64,000 bases of DNA from Helicobacter canis (GTDB taxonomy: Bacteria > Campylobacterota > Campylobacteria > Campylobacterales > Helicobacteraceae): the NCBI RefSeq assembly GCF_900451095.1, contig NZ_UGHV01000001.1:1612001-1676000 (forward strand), written 5' to 3'. A program made the position numbers and the translations under genes. Below are positions 27,747-37,173 of the stretch, piece by piece. Below the pieces are notes generated by a model, which ran no database searches, was not told the DNA's origin, and worked only from the letters and a program-made list of their open reading frames with translations. How positions within the stretch are numbered: the first letter of the stretch is position 1; each line of letters begins with the position of its first letter.

Positions 27747-28876
27747 GTTTTACCATTTGGGTATTCGCTAGAATCTAGCCACCACGATGGTGGGTGGGTA
27801 GAAAGAGCGTAGGTAGTGTGGTCGTAGCAAAAGTGCAGGCTAAAGGCGTGGAGGCAGAGAGTCTGTGCTAGGAGTGTGTTTCTTGGGCTAGTGTGTAAAG
27901 TGGATTCTAGGATTTCTGCTCTTTGGGTGTTTTTACAAGTGGATTCTAGGGGCTTGGCTGTTTTATGAAAAATAACATTTTCCCTAGAATCCACCTTTTT
28001 GCCAAAATCCACTTCTTGTAATTTCTGTGTTTTTTGTGCTTGTGCGGCATTGTGTGAAAAAGTGGATTCTAGGGAGACGGTGTGAAAATGCTCTTTGAGT
28101 GCGTTTAGGTAAGAATCCGCCACACAATCGCTTGCCCCATAGAGCAAATCGCCGCAAATAGGGTGTCCTATGTGGGCACAATGCAGGCGGATTTGGTGTG
28201 TCCTGCCTGTGAAAGGTCTAGCGTGGATATAGGTGCAATTATGCGCTGTGTCGATGTGTATGGGTGTAAGAAGCGTGCGAGAATCTTTCCCCTTATCACT
28301 GATACAAGAGCGGATAGAGAGATGTCCTCTTGCGTGCTTATGTGGTGTGTAGATTGGTGCGTCAATAAGAATCTCATCGCGCAATATACCCCTGATTTTT
28401 GCTAGATAGAGCTTCTCTACTTGCTTGGTGGCTACAAGATCTTTTAGGGCTTTTTCACTCTGCCTAGTCTTTGCCACAAGGATCGCCCCACTCGTCTCAT
28501 AATCTAGCCTATGGACTGGCTGAGCTTGCGTGCCGCAAAAATGGCGGATAGAATCCACTAGGCTTTTGTGTGTGAAAGTGCCTTTGGGGTGGGTGAGCAA
28601 TTTGGCTGGCTTATCAAAAAGGGTGAAATCTTTTGTAGAAAATATTGGAGAGAGCAGCTCACTTTGCGGATAGGTATCCACAAAGCGCGTGAGCCACACT
28701 TCGCCACTTATGAGCTGGGATTTGTGGATAGGGGTGTTATCTGGGAGTCGAAATCTAGCTTTATCGATTGTCTTTTGCGCGAGCTTTGGAGAGAAGCCCA
28801 AAGTCTTAATGAGAAAGCGCGTGGATTTTATGGGAGCTTGTATAGAGTGTCTCTCGCGGATAAAGGGCATTAGCAT
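27743..28876 (-). CDS. RluA-family pseudouridine synthase
   Basis: 377 residues. Catalytic motif HRLDYETSGAILVAKT near residue 140, with the S4-like N-terminal part and the typical GRTHQIRLHCAHIGHPICGDLLYG block near 225. Isomerises uridine to pseudouridine in rRNA or tRNA; the exact target cannot be read. The C-terminal third (about residues 265-345) is unlike the family and is built from at least five R1-type words read as LESTF, KVDSR, LESTC and LESTL. ATG at 28876 or two codons later. Confidence 0.85.
   Translation of the reverse strand: MLMPFIRERHSIQAPIKSTRFLIKTLGFSPKLAQKTIDKARFRLPDNTPIHKSQLISGEVWLTRFVDTYPQSELLSPIFSTKDFTLFDKPAKLLTHPKGTFTHKSLVDSIRHFCGTQAQPVHRLDYETSGAILVAKTRQSEKALKDLVATKQVEKLYLAKIRGILRDEILIDAPIYTPHKHARGHLSIRSCISDKGKDSRTLLTPIHIDTAHNCTYIHARPFTGRTHQIRLHCAHIGHPICGDLLYGASDCVADSYLNALKEHFHTVSLESTFSHNAAQAQKTQKLQEVDFGKKVDSRENVIFHKTAKPLESTCKNTQRAEILESTLHTSPRNTLLAQTLCLHAFSLHFCYDHTTYALSTHPPSWWLDSSEYPNGKT
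27896..28075. repeat. Cluster of R1 words inside the RluA-type gene
   Basis: R1 or near-R1 at about 27899, 27943, 27985, 28005 and 28058, in both orientations, all read in frame without a stop. Confidence 0.8.
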
Positions 28877-28894
28877 TCACCGCAAGAATCCAAA

Positions 28895-29446
28895 CTATGC
28901 CATAGCATTTTTAGCGTATTTTTCACCTAGCTCAAATGCCTTTTTATTTAGCTCTACAACTTTTGCTGGCACTTTTGAAATCATCGTTTCATAGACCAAA
29001 TCTCTATCAACGCATTGCGTGAAAGCCACCGTTACGCCAAGGGCTACGACTGATTGGGTAACGACATTGCCAACTTCTTCTTTGGCGATGGTAATGATAG
29101 GTATCTCATAGATTTTAAAATGCTTTTTATCTTCAGCACTAGGGGTAACAAGATTTGGCTCAACAACAATAACACCGCCTTGTTTCACGCCATTTTTGAA
29201 CTGATCATAGCTCACTTGTGCAGTGGAGAGCATAAAATCAATATGCCCTTCATTGGCATAAGGATAGAGAATCTCCTTAGAATCTAGCAAAATATCTACC
29301 TTGGTAGGACCACCACGCACCTGTGAAGTATAAGTAGAAGCTTGTATGCCATAGCCACCCGCGCGGATTCTGGACTCTGCAAGAATCTCACCCGCTAGCA
29401 AAACACCCTGTCCGCCAACACCCGTAAATCGTAGTTCAGCTTCCAT
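28895..29446 (-). CDS. oorC: 2-oxoglutarate:acceptor oxidoreductase gamma subunit
   Basis: 183 residues. Gamma-type domain that carries the CoA/acceptor side of the enzyme, with GVGGQGVLLAGEILAES at the N-terminus. Last gene of oorDABC, whose product oxidises 2-oxoglutarate to succinyl-CoA with a low-potential acceptor, essential in the microaerophilic TCA cycle of H. pylori. Two bases separate it from oorB. Confidence 0.93.
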   Translation of the reverse strand: MEAELRFTGVGGQGVLLAGEILAESRIRAGGYGIQASTYTSQVRGGPTKVDILLDSKEILYPYANEGHIDFMLSTAQVSYDQFKNGVKQGGVIVVEPNLVTPSAEDKKHFKIYEIPIITIAKEEVGNVVTQSVVALGVTVAFTQCVDRDLVYETMISKVPAKVVELNKKAFELGEKYAKNAMA

Positions 29447-29448
29447 TC

Positions 29449-30279
29449 TTAATGCCCTCCTTTTTGTGCTTGTGCTTTTTCAATCACGCCCTCATACGCG
29501 CGACAATATTCAATCCTGCTTGTATCGTGCTTTAGTATTCCTGTTGGGAATTTACCTACCTTTTCTTCTTCACTTAGCTCATCGTATTTGCGCTTGCTAA
29601 TCGTGCGGGATTCTATCCATTTGAGTGTTTGCACTGCTTCGCCCATTTTGTTTTTACGCCCAAGATTGATATGGCAGTTGCTATGAATGTCAAAGAAGCT
29701 AAATCCCTCGTGTTTGAAGCCTTCATAGAGCACTTTTTCAATCTTTTTGGGATCAAGCACGGATTCTCTAGCGACAAATGTCGCACCTGCTGCATCGACA
29801 AGCTTACACGGATCAAAGCTATTTTCGATATTGCCAAATTGCGCTGTTACAGTCCACATACCTTGCGGCGTAGTAGGAGAAGTTTGAGAGTTTGTAAGTC
29901 CATAGATAAAGTTATTGACAAGGACATAATTTAGATCGATATTGCGTCTGCTGGCGTGGATTGTGTGATTTCCACCAATGGCAAGCGCATCGCCATCGCC
30001 ACTTACGACAATGACATGCTTTTTAGGGTTGGCAAGCTTGATCCCTGTGGCATAGGCAAGAGCCCTGCCGTGTGTAGTATGCACAGTGTTACAATTGACA
30101 TAAGAGCTCATTCTCCCGCTACACCCAATCCCACTTACCAAGCATACATCATCCATTTTCCAGCCCAAAGCATCGATTGTGCGGATAATTGATTTTAAAA
30201 TAACGCCATCGCCACAGCCCCAGCACCAAAGTGTAGGCATTTTATCCACGCGCAAGTATTCATCGTAATTAAAAGCCAT
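29449..30279 (-). CDS. oorB: 2-oxoglutarate:acceptor oxidoreductase beta subunit
   Basis: 276 residues from ATG at 30279, preceded by AAGGAG; the frame runs further up into oorA without a site. Binds thiamine diphosphate: WCWGCGDG near residue 18, the metal-binding GDGDALAIGGNH near residue 93. Single base pair separates it from oorA, so coupled translation is likely. Confidence 0.93.
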   Translation of the reverse strand: MAFNYDEYLRVDKMPTLWCWGCGDGVILKSIIRTIDALGWKMDDVCLVSGIGCSGRMSSYVNCNTVHTTHGRALAYATGIKLANPKKHVIVVSGDGDALAIGGNHTIHASRRNIDLNYVLVNNFIYGLTNSQTSPTTPQGMWTVTAQFGNIENSFDPCKLVDAAGATFVARESVLDPKKIEKVLYEGFKHEGFSFFDIHSNCHINLGRKNKMGEAVQTLKWIESRTISKRKYDELSEEEKVGKFPTGILKHDTSRIEYCRAYEGVIEKAQAQKGGH

Positions 30280-30280
30280 T

Positions 30281-31405
30281 TTACATCTCCTTAATTCTAT
30301 CGATAATTTGTGTAGGCGATATACTGCGCCCATTAGCCTGTCCCATAAACTCTACTTTGCGCTCAAAGATACGCTCAATTTCTTCTAAATACTGCCCTTT
30401 GTTTAGCTCGATCACAAGGATTTTTTTGTAAGTTTCTCCAAGCTGCTTGAGTCTTGTCTTAGGACTTGGCCAAAGAGTAATCGGGCGGAATAATCCTACC
30501 TTTTTACCCATTTTCTTTAGCTCAATCATCGCTTCTTTGACTGATAGTGCCGTAGAGCCATAGGCGATGATAGCAATCTCTGCCCCCTCTAAATCAAGCT
30601 CTTCATTTTGGCAGATATAGGACTCTTTAGACTCGATTTTATTATAGAGTCGATCGATCAAAGCCTGCCCCATTGTCGCATCTTCTGTGGGGAAGCCTAG
30701 TGGTCCGTGGTGAAGTCCTGTGATGTGGTAGCGATAGCCTTGGAAAAATGGATTCAAAATCGCCCCTTCATCAGGCTTGACATCATAGGGCTGATAGCTC
30801 TTGGGGTCGCCTGTAAAAGTGCGGCGATTGATAATGCTTTTTTGCACCTCTTCAATATCTGGAATATAGGTTTTGCCATACATATGCCCGATAGTTTCAT
30901 CAAGGAGCAAAAATACAGGAGTCATCAGCTCTTCTGCAAGATTAAAAGCACGGATTGTTTGCGTGTAAGATTCTTCAAGATTGCCCGGCGCAATAGCGAC
31001 AGACTTAAAATCCCCGTGTGTGGGGTGCTTCAAAAACCCTACATCACCTTGCGCCACGCGCGTAGGCATACCTGTTGATGGACCTGAGCGCATAACATCA
31101 GCGATCACCAAAGGCACTTCCGCCATAAAGCCAAGTCCGATTTGCTCCACCTTTAGCGAGATCCCCGGACCAGAGCTACCTGTCATAGATTTTACCCCAC
31201 TCATCGAGGCACCAAGCGCAGCGCAAATCCCGCTAATCTCATCTTCCATTTGGATAAAGTGTCCATCGTTTTTAGGGAGAAGCACGCTCATCTCGTGCAT
31301 AATATCAGAAGATGGTGTGATAGGGTATCCACCATAAAAACGACAGCCCGCATCAATTGCGGCTTTTGCTACAAGCTCATTGCCACCAGAAATTACCTCT
31401 CGCAT
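30281..31405 (-). CDS. oorA: 2-oxoglutarate:acceptor oxidoreductase alpha subunit
   Basis: 374 residues. Starts REVISGGNELVAKAAIDAGCRFYGGYPITPSSD, the pyrimidine-binding domain of the alpha subunit, with SGPGISLKVE near residue 78 and the transketolase-C-like part at the end. ATG at 31405 follows the oorD stop by 2 bases with GGAAG upstream. Confidence 0.94.
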   Translation of the reverse strand: MREVISGGNELVAKAAIDAGCRFYGGYPITPSSDIMHEMSVLLPKNDGHFIQMEDEISGICAALGASMSGVKSMTGSSGPGISLKVEQIGLGFMAEVPLVIADVMRSGPSTGMPTRVAQGDVGFLKHPTHGDFKSVAIAPGNLEESYTQTIRAFNLAEELMTPVFLLLDETIGHMYGKTYIPDIEEVQKSIINRRTFTGDPKSYQPYDVKPDEGAILNPFFQGYRYHITGLHHGPLGFPTEDATMGQALIDRLYNKIESKESYICQNEELDLEGAEIAIIAYGSTALSVKEAMIELKKMGKKVGLFRPITLWPSPKTRLKQLGETYKKILVIELNKGQYLEEIERIFERKVEFMGQANGRSISPTQIIDRIKEM

Positions 31406-31407
31406 AC

Positions 31408-31740
31408 TTACTTCCTTTGTGTATTGATATGTAAAGCCATAAAGTTATTGCTACGCACCTTTTGCGCTCTCTCTTGCGCTTCGGGGGTGATTTTGGCGAA
31501 TTTAAACTCTTTCCTATCAGCGACATAAATCGCAAAATCAGGGCAGTGAAGCTCACACTCTTGACAGCCTATACAGCTCTCAGGATGCGCTACTTCAATC
31601 ACCTTGCCCAAAACTTTATGGGGATCTAGGCGCATACCAAGCACACCAGCAGGACATAGCGATACACAAATATCACAAGCCTTGCAACGCGCCTCATTGA
31701 CCCAAACAGGAGTTTGACTAGGGGCAACCATATTTGACAT
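31408..31740 (-). CDS. oorD: Ferredoxin-like subunit of 2-oxoglutarate oxidoreductase
   Basis: 110 residues from ATG at 31740, with AAAGGAG five bases ahead. Two 4Fe-4S motifs: CKACDICVSLCP and CIGCQECELHCP. Passes electrons from the OorAB core to the acceptor. First gene of the operon. Confidence 0.94.
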   Translation of the reverse strand: MSNMVAPSQTPVWVNEARCKACDICVSLCPAGVLGMRLDPHKVLGKVIEVAHPESCIGCQECELHCPDFAIYVADRKEFKFAKITPEAQERAQKVRSNNFMALHINTQRK

Positions 31741-31969
31741 ATTCTCTCCTTTAGGAAGCTTTATGAAACTTTGATAAACCAAAATACCAGCACTAGAATC
31801 TAGCCTTGCTAGAAGTCCTATCTAGAATCTTGAACGCGTGCAAGTTTGATATAAAACAACTTAAATATCCCTTTATTTTTTGATTTTGGTAAAAAAATTT
31901 TTTACTTCTAAGCCTAATAAGCACAACACAATTACATAGTAAATATATAAAGAATAGGATTCTAGAAAT
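31741..31969. other. Gap upstream of the oor operon
   Basis: AT-rich; an A7T6 run at about 31887-31899 and several TAGAATC-type words. A promoter for oorD must be here, but no convincing -10 stands out. No gene seen. Confidence 0.4.
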
Positions 31970-33076
31970 TTAGGATATGCGAGATTGGATTAGCTCATCG
32001 CACCACGCACGCACTTGGGCATCAAGCGAGGCAATCGCGTGATAAGAATCTAGCTCTGTAAGACTAGGGGCAAATACACTAAGGGCTTGTTCTACAATCT
32101 CGCTCAATGCGCCAAATTTGATCCTATCTTGCAAAAAATGTGCGATGGCTTGCTCATTGCTCGCATTGACAATCACGCCAAGCTTTGGATCCTCTAGCAG
32201 CATATCTTTAAGCCCATAAAGCGGATAGCGATCAAGCTCAATAGGATCAAATCGTATCGATAAAATCTGGGATAAATCCATAGGGGGTATAATAGCAGTT
32301 GCCGCAGCTCTTATAGGATCGATCGCATAGGCAATAGGCAAGTGCATATCCGGCAAAGCAAAATGCGCAGTCGTGCTACCATCGATAAACTCTATAAGCG
32401 CATGCACGCTTGAGCTTCGCTCGATAAAGGCTTCAATCTCCTTGTAGCCAAAGAGCCAATACGCCTCTAAGATCTCAAAAATCTTATTCATCATACTTGC
32501 AGAATCTATGGTGATCTTCTGCCCCATTTGCCAATTTGGGTGCTTGAGTGCGCTAGATTTTGTTTGCTCTTTGATAGCGTGGATAGGAGTATCGCGGAAT
32601 GCCCCTCCACTAGCCGTGATGACAAGCCGCCTTATCGCGCGATTTGTATGCAAATACCATAAGCCAAAATGCTCACTATCAATGGGCGTAATTGCTTTAG
32701 TATCAAGCAGCCAGCCCCCTGCGACAAGGGATTCTTTATTAGCAAGGGCTAGAGTCTTTTTGCAATATTGCGTATGCAGTGATGGCTTAAGCCCAGCAAA
32801 GCCCACAATGGCATTTATCACCAAAGAAGATGATGCTATCTCTAGCATTTCACAAATCCCATCTCCACCCACAAATACCCTAGCCCCCCTAGCCTCCAAG
32901 CCTCCTAGATCACGCTCATCAGCGATAGCGACAAACTTTGGGCGATAAGTAGCGATTTGCTGATTAAGCAAGGAGATATTGCGCCCTGCAGCAAGAGCTT
33001 CTACTTCACGAGAAAATGTGCTAGCAATCTCTAGTGCCGCTACGCCAATAGACCCCGTGCTACCTAAGACAATCAC
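31970..33076 (-). CDS. dxr: 1-deoxy-D-xylulose 5-phosphate reductoisomerase
   Basis: About 368 residues with GTG at 33076 as start, which gives the usual (M)IVLGSTGSIG beginning and a GTGA overlap with the cdsA stop; an ATG at 33103 is possible but adds nine non-family residues. Second step of the MEP isoprenoid pathway, NADPH-dependent. NADP motif GSTGSIG, the metal-site IDSEHFGLW, and the flexible-loop region KQTKSSALKHPNWQMGQKIT is at about residue 190. Feeds the polyprenyl synthase at 36.2 kb. Confidence 0.9.
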   Translation of the reverse strand: MIVLGSTGSIGVAALEIASTFSREVEALAAGRNISLLNQQIATYRPKFVAIADERDLGGLEARGARVFVGGDGICEMLEIASSSLVINAIVGFAGLKPSLHTQYCKKTLALANKESLVAGGWLLDTKAITPIDSEHFGLWYLHTNRAIRRLVITASGGAFRDTPIHAIKEQTKSSALKHPNWQMGQKITIDSASMMNKIFEILEAYWLFGYKEIEAFIERSSSVHALIEFIDGSTTAHFALPDMHLPIAYAIDPIRAAATAIIPPMDLSQILSIRFDPIELDRYPLYGLKDMLLEDPKLGVIVNASNEQAIAHFLQDRIKFGALSEIVEQALSVFAPSLTELDSYHAIASLDAQVRAWCDELIQSRIS

Positions 33077-34071
33077 AGCAGTCCCGCATCTAAAATCGAG
33101 CATTTAGTGCAGGCAAACTCATCAAAAAACATTAAGACAAAATGCATTCCAACAGCACCAAACAACACCGCATCAAAGCGATCTAAGATCCCGCCGTGTC
33201 CGGGCAAGATCGCGCCAGAGTCTTTAACCTCTGCTCTGCGTTTAAGATAGCTTTCATACAAGTCGCCAAACACCCCACAAAGCGCGACAAACAAGCTCAA
33301 AGCAATCGCAAGGAAAAAGTGTGTATTAAGCATTAAAATCCCAGCAATACTACCGATGACCACCGCCACCGCTAGCCCGATAATCACCCCTTCTAAAGTC
33401 TTTTTAGGACTTGTTGGGCTAAAGGGTGTTTTCCCAAAGATTCTGCCACCAAAATATGCCCCTATATCGCATAATGCCACGATCAAGATCAGCCACACCA
33501 CGCGCAGCACACCAAAATCCACATACACACTATACAATGCTAAAAATGGCAAAGTTGGGTAGAGAAACGGCAGGATAGATTTTGGGCTAAGGTGTTGTTT
33601 ATAGGCTACTACGCTTGCTAGAATGATACAGGCTATAAGAGCAGATTCTATAGGGCGTGCGCTGAAAAATGCTAGAATCCAAACGCCCACTGCAAGGGCA
33701 TAAAGCCACAAATTTTCTTCAAGTTTATATAGGCTAAGAGATTCTCTAAAGCCTAGCATAAACGCCACGCCAAGCACCGCCCAAATCACAAGAGCGTTGT
33801 TCCAAATAAGCAAAATCGCAATACCCACGACAAGTAGCGCAGCAGTGATATAGCGCGCACTCTCGCTTGCGAATTTCTCCTTAGCTAAGTGTAATCGCCC
33901 AGTGTGCGTGCTAGCGTGGGCATTAGAAGTCTGCGTAGTAGAATCCACATATTCCTCGCTAGCTGGGCTGGATTGTGCATTAGACCCTACATTAGATTCC
34001 ACATTAGATTCTGGCGTATCAGGCTGCTGCTTGGCTGGCTGGTTGAGTGATTGATCATTTGGCTGCTCCAT
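33073..34071 (-). CDS. cdsA: Phosphatidate cytidylyltransferase
   Basis: 332 residues. Makes CDP-diacylglycerol in the inner membrane. Around eight membrane segments, and the C-terminal signature DSGAILPGHGGILDRFDAVLF. The first 65 residues are hydrophilic, Ser/Asn/Gln-rich (ESNVESNV and a VDST stretch at an R1 word), an extension not typical of the family. AGGAG precedes the ATG. Operon with dxr. Confidence 0.9.
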   Translation of the reverse strand: MEQPNDQSLNQPAKQQPDTPESNVESNVGSNAQSSPASEEYVDSTTQTSNAHASTHTGRLHLAKEKFASESARYITAALLVVGIAILLIWNNALVIWAVLGVAFMLGFRESLSLYKLEENLWLYALAVGVWILAFFSARPIESALIACIILASVVAYKQHLSPKSILPFLYPTLPFLALYSVYVDFGVLRVVWLILIVALCDIGAYFGGRIFGKTPFSPTSPKKTLEGVIIGLAVAVVIGSIAGILMLNTHFFLAIALSLFVALCGVFGDLYESYLKRRAEVKDSGAILPGHGGILDRFDAVLFGAVGMHFVLMFFDEFACTKCSILDAGLL

Positions 34072-34109
34072 TGGCTACTCCTATATTTTACGAGATCAAA
34101 GCATTTTGT

Positions 34110-34144
34110 ATTATAGCAATACACTTGCAATGATTGTGTATAAT
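34110..34144. promoter_or_regulatory. Divergent promoter pair for cdsA (minus) and hisD (plus)
   Basis: Minus-strand TATAAT at 34115-34110 with a TGC extension, and plus-strand TATAAT at 34139-34144. The two -10 elements are back to back in an 87-bp gap. Confidence 0.6.
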
Positions 34145-34170
34145 GTCGCATATTTGTTTTGGAGTTGTTG

Positions 34171-35499
34171 ATGATTGCGACATTACACACAAGTCAAAGT
34201 GGCTTTACTCAAGCATTTCAAGCTATCCTTAATAGAGGGCAAGAAGATTTACAAAATGCCCAAAGTATTGTGCTGCCATTGCTAAATGAGATCCGCACGC
34301 AAGGGCTAGAAGCTTTGCTAGCGCAAGTGGCGCGATTTGATGGCTTTGCTCCCAAAAATCTAGCCGATCTTGTAATTACACAAGAAGAGTGTAAAAGCGC
34401 GTATGAAAAACTGGATTCTAAGACAAAAGAAGCCCTACATATCGCCTATGATAGAATCCACGCATTTCACACAAAGCAGAAGCAAAAATCGTGGTTTGAT
34501 AGCGATGAGCACGGCTCTATACTTGGGCAAATTTATATGCCCATAGATCGCGCTGGGCTTTATATCCCCGGTGGGAAAGCTGCTTACCCAAGCTCTGTGC
34601 TTATGAATGCTATCCCAGCACTTGTAGCAGGGGTGCGTGAGATCATTGTCTGCACGCCCACACCACAAGGCTATGCAAATCCACTATTGCTAGCAGCCTT
34701 GCATATTTGTGGCATTACAGATATATATCGCGTAGGTGGGGCTAGTGCGATAGGGGTATTTGCCTATGGGCTACACGAAAAAGGGCAGCAGATTATGCCC
34801 AAAGTTGATGTGATCAGCGGACCGGGCAATGTCTTTGTCGCCACGGCAAAAAAGCTTGTCTTTGGGCAAGTGGGGATTGATATGATCGCAGGACCAAGCG
34901 AGATTGCTATCATCGCGGATTCTAGTGCTAATCCTGCATATATCGCTAGGGATTTGCTCTCCCAAGCCGAGCACGATGAAATGGCTAGCTCCTTGCTCTT
35001 TACTACAAGTGGCGATCTAGCCAAGCAAGTAGTAAGCAAGCTAGCAGAGCTTCTCCCAAGCTTGCCAAAATCCGCTATCGCCACAGCTTCTATACAAAAT
35101 CGCGGTGCTATTATCATCTGCAAAGACTTGGAAGAAGCCATAACACTCTGCAATGACCTAGCTCCAGAGCATTTAGAGCTATTGTTTGATAATGCTTTCA
35201 CATATTTGCCAAAGATCAAGCACGCAGGAGCGATATTTCTCGGTGCAAATACACCAGAAGCTATAGGAGACTATCTCGCAGGACCAAACCACACACTCCC
35301 CACAGGAGGAAGCGCGAAGTTTTTCTCCCCGCTTAGTGTCGATACTTTTATGAAAAAAAGCTCATTGATCGCCTTTAGTCAGCAGGGCATTAACGCACTT
35401 GCTAAGCCTTGTGCGCATTTAGCAGAGCTTGAAGGGCTTGTAGCACACAAGCTCTCTGTCCTAGAGCGCGTGGCACCGCACGACAGCCATCAAAAGTAG
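34171..35499 (+). CDS. hisD: Histidinol dehydrogenase
   Basis: 442 residues from ATG at 34171, with GGAG upstream. Last two oxidations of histidine synthesis. Family blocks: YIPGGKAAYPSSVLMNAIPA near residue 130, GPGNVFVATAKK, the Zn/substrate region DLLSQAEHDEMASS near residue 265, and LPTGGSAKFFSP. No other his gene lies in the window. H. pylori lacks the pathway, so this supports a histidine-making enterohepatic relative. Confidence 0.94.
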   Translation: MIATLHTSQSGFTQAFQAILNRGQEDLQNAQSIVLPLLNEIRTQGLEALLAQVARFDGFAPKNLADLVITQEECKSAYEKLDSKTKEALHIAYDRIHAFHTKQKQKSWFDSDEHGSILGQIYMPIDRAGLYIPGGKAAYPSSVLMNAIPALVAGVREIIVCTPTPQGYANPLLLAALHICGITDIYRVGGASAIGVFAYGLHEKGQQIMPKVDVISGPGNVFVATAKKLVFGQVGIDMIAGPSEIAIIADSSANPAYIARDLLSQAEHDEMASSLLFTTSGDLAKQVVSKLAELLPSLPKSAIATASIQNRGAIIICKDLEEAITLCNDLAPEHLELLFDNAFTYLPKIKHAGAIFLGANTPEAIGDYLAGPNHTLPTGGSAKFFSPLSVDTFMKKSSLIAFSQQGINALAKPCAHLAELEGLVAHKLSVLERVAPHDSHQK

Positions 35500-35529
35500 A
35501 TTCTAATACAATCTTTACAAGGAGTGATT

Positions 35530-35793
35530 ATGTGGGAAGAATGGAATGATTTAGAAGTGCTAGCAGGAGATCCTGTGCAAAAATGGAGCGATATTGTGCT
35601 GCACGCTTCGCCGACACTTGCGAAAAAAGAGCTTGATAGGCTGCTAGAGCTTTTGGCGATCTATGAAGTAGCATTTGAAGAGAGCGGGGCTGATTTGCGG
35701 AAGTTTATCCACACACATAAAGAAGCCATAGAAGCGCAAAAGCGCAATATCGCCATAGAATCTAGCGCGAAAATCCTAAGCGAAAACGAATAG
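35530..35793 (+). CDS. DUF2018 small helical protein (HP0242-like)
   Basis: 87 residues from ATG at 35530; AAGGAG sits five bases ahead. Entirely helical by pattern (MWEEWNDLEVLAGDPVQKWSD at the start). The H. pylori homologue HP0242 occupies the same place beside the polyprenyl synthase/hemA/proS block, and is known structurally as an intertwined (knotted) dimer of unknown role. Confidence 0.8.
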   Translation: MWEEWNDLEVLAGDPVQKWSDIVLHASPTLAKKELDRLLELLAIYEVAFEESGADLRKFIHTHKEAIEAQKRNIAIESSAKILSENE

Positions 35794-35798
35794 CACAA

Positions 35799-36212
35799 AT
35801 GCTACAAGTGGGGATTTGTCGCTATTTTTGCGCGCTTTTCATTGCCTTGGCACTAGGTGTGCAAGCCTATGGAGCAAAGCCTGCTTGGGATATACAAGAG
35901 CAGCTATCGTTGAAAAAAGATGAGATCTATACGCAAGAGTTTTTGCTCTCAGGCGTGCCTAAAACACTTAAGCTTTATTGGACTTTGTATAAAAACTATG
36001 GGCTTGTGGTGCATTTGCAGTATGATAGATTCCCATATCAGTTTGTGCTTTATACAGATTATAAGCGAAAAAGTTTTACACTTCCACTCTCACAAGGTCA
36101 AGACATTGATAAAACAGCCTATTTACTTCTTAGTTTTCAAGATTTTGATGAGCAAGAGAAAATAGCCCAGCTTGGACTCTTTATAATGCTCCCTAAAAAA
36201 TCACCAAACTAA
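35799..36212 (+). CDS. Small exported protein, HP0241-like
   Basis: 137 residues. Signal peptide at residues about 8-25 (FCALFIALALGVQAYG), then a soluble beta-rich part with no motif that I know. Position between the DUF2018 gene and the polyprenyl synthase matches HP0241 in H. pylori. ATG at 35799 has a poor ribosome site; a GTG nine bases on is possible. Confidence 0.65.
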   Translation: MLQVGICRYFCALFIALALGVQAYGAKPAWDIQEQLSLKKDEIYTQEFLLSGVPKTLKLYWTLYKNYGLVVHLQYDRFPYQFVLYTDYKRKSFTLPLSQGQDIDKTAYLLLSFQDFDEQEKIAQLGLFIMLPKKSPN

Positions 36213-36228
36213 GCCCAAAGGACTGCTA

Positions 36229-37173
36229 ATGAGCAAGGACACTACAACACTAAACGAGCAAGCAATCTTACAAGCCATACAAAATCGCGCAAATACTTGG
36301 ATAAACGAGCAAGATTGTGTGCATATTAGCTCTATGTATGCGGCAATGAGTCAGGGTAAGATGCTACGCTCAAAGCTGATCCTAGCCATCACTGCCAAGC
36401 ATTTTTCTACACATCAGCAAGCCATCATCGACCTTTGCGCCATTATCGAGCTTATCCAATGCGCTTCTTTACTGCACGATGATGTGATAGACTCTGCTAC
36501 TTCTAGGCGCAATCGCCCTAGTATCAATGCGCAATTTGGCGATAAATTTGCCATTATGCTAGGCGATGTGCTATATAGCAATGCCTTTGTCAAGCTCTGC
36601 GACTTCTCTCCTAAAATCGCCCGCTGCGTAGCCCAATCTGTCAGCCTGCTATCAAAAGGCGAGATTGAAGATGTCGCTTATAGCAAGGAGTTTCAGCCAA
36701 GCCTAGAAATCTACCACCAAATCCTAGCTGATAAAACCGCCTCTCTCATTTCCGCAAGCGCACAGGCAGCGGCTTTGCTTGTAGGGCTTGATGATAATGC
36801 CTATAAGCAATATGGACATAATCTAGGTATGGCATTTCAAATTGTCGATGATATTTTAGACATCACCCAAGATGAGCAGACCCTAGGCAAGCCCGCGATG
36901 AATGACATCAAAGAGGGCAAAAGCACTCTGCCCTATATCTTGCTCTATCACAAACTGGATTCTAGTGCAAAAGAGTCATTCCTGCGTGCCTTTACTCGCG
37001 CAAGCGATGAAGACATAGCCCAAATCAAGCAGCTTTTACACACATATTCTATCATCACCCACGCCAAGCAAATCGCCAATGACTTTATCCACAATGCCCT
37101 AGATTCTATCGCTAGTGAGCAAAACACCGCGCTAGAATCTATCGCCAAAGCCCTTATTGAAAGGACGCACTAA
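36229..37173 (+). CDS. Polyprenyl diphosphate synthase
   Basis: 314 residues. Joins isopentenyl diphosphate units to build the long isoprenoid for menaquinone. First aspartate-rich motif LLHDDVIDSATSRRNRPS near residue 83; second VDDILDITQDEQTLGKPAMND near residue 208. Two Asp-Asp motifs without small-chain features suggest a long-chain product such as octaprenyl. Overlaps hemA as TAATG. Confidence 0.9.
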   Translation: MSKDTTTLNEQAILQAIQNRANTWINEQDCVHISSMYAAMSQGKMLRSKLILAITAKHFSTHQQAIIDLCAIIELIQCASLLHDDVIDSATSRRNRPSINAQFGDKFAIMLGDVLYSNAFVKLCDFSPKIARCVAQSVSLLSKGEIEDVAYSKEFQPSLEIYHQILADKTASLISASAQAAALLVGLDDNAYKQYGHNLGMAFQIVDDILDITQDEQTLGKPAMNDIKEGKSTLPYILLYHKLDSSAKESFLRAFTRASDEDIAQIKQLLHTYSIITHAKQIANDFIHNALDSIASEQNTALESIAKALIERTH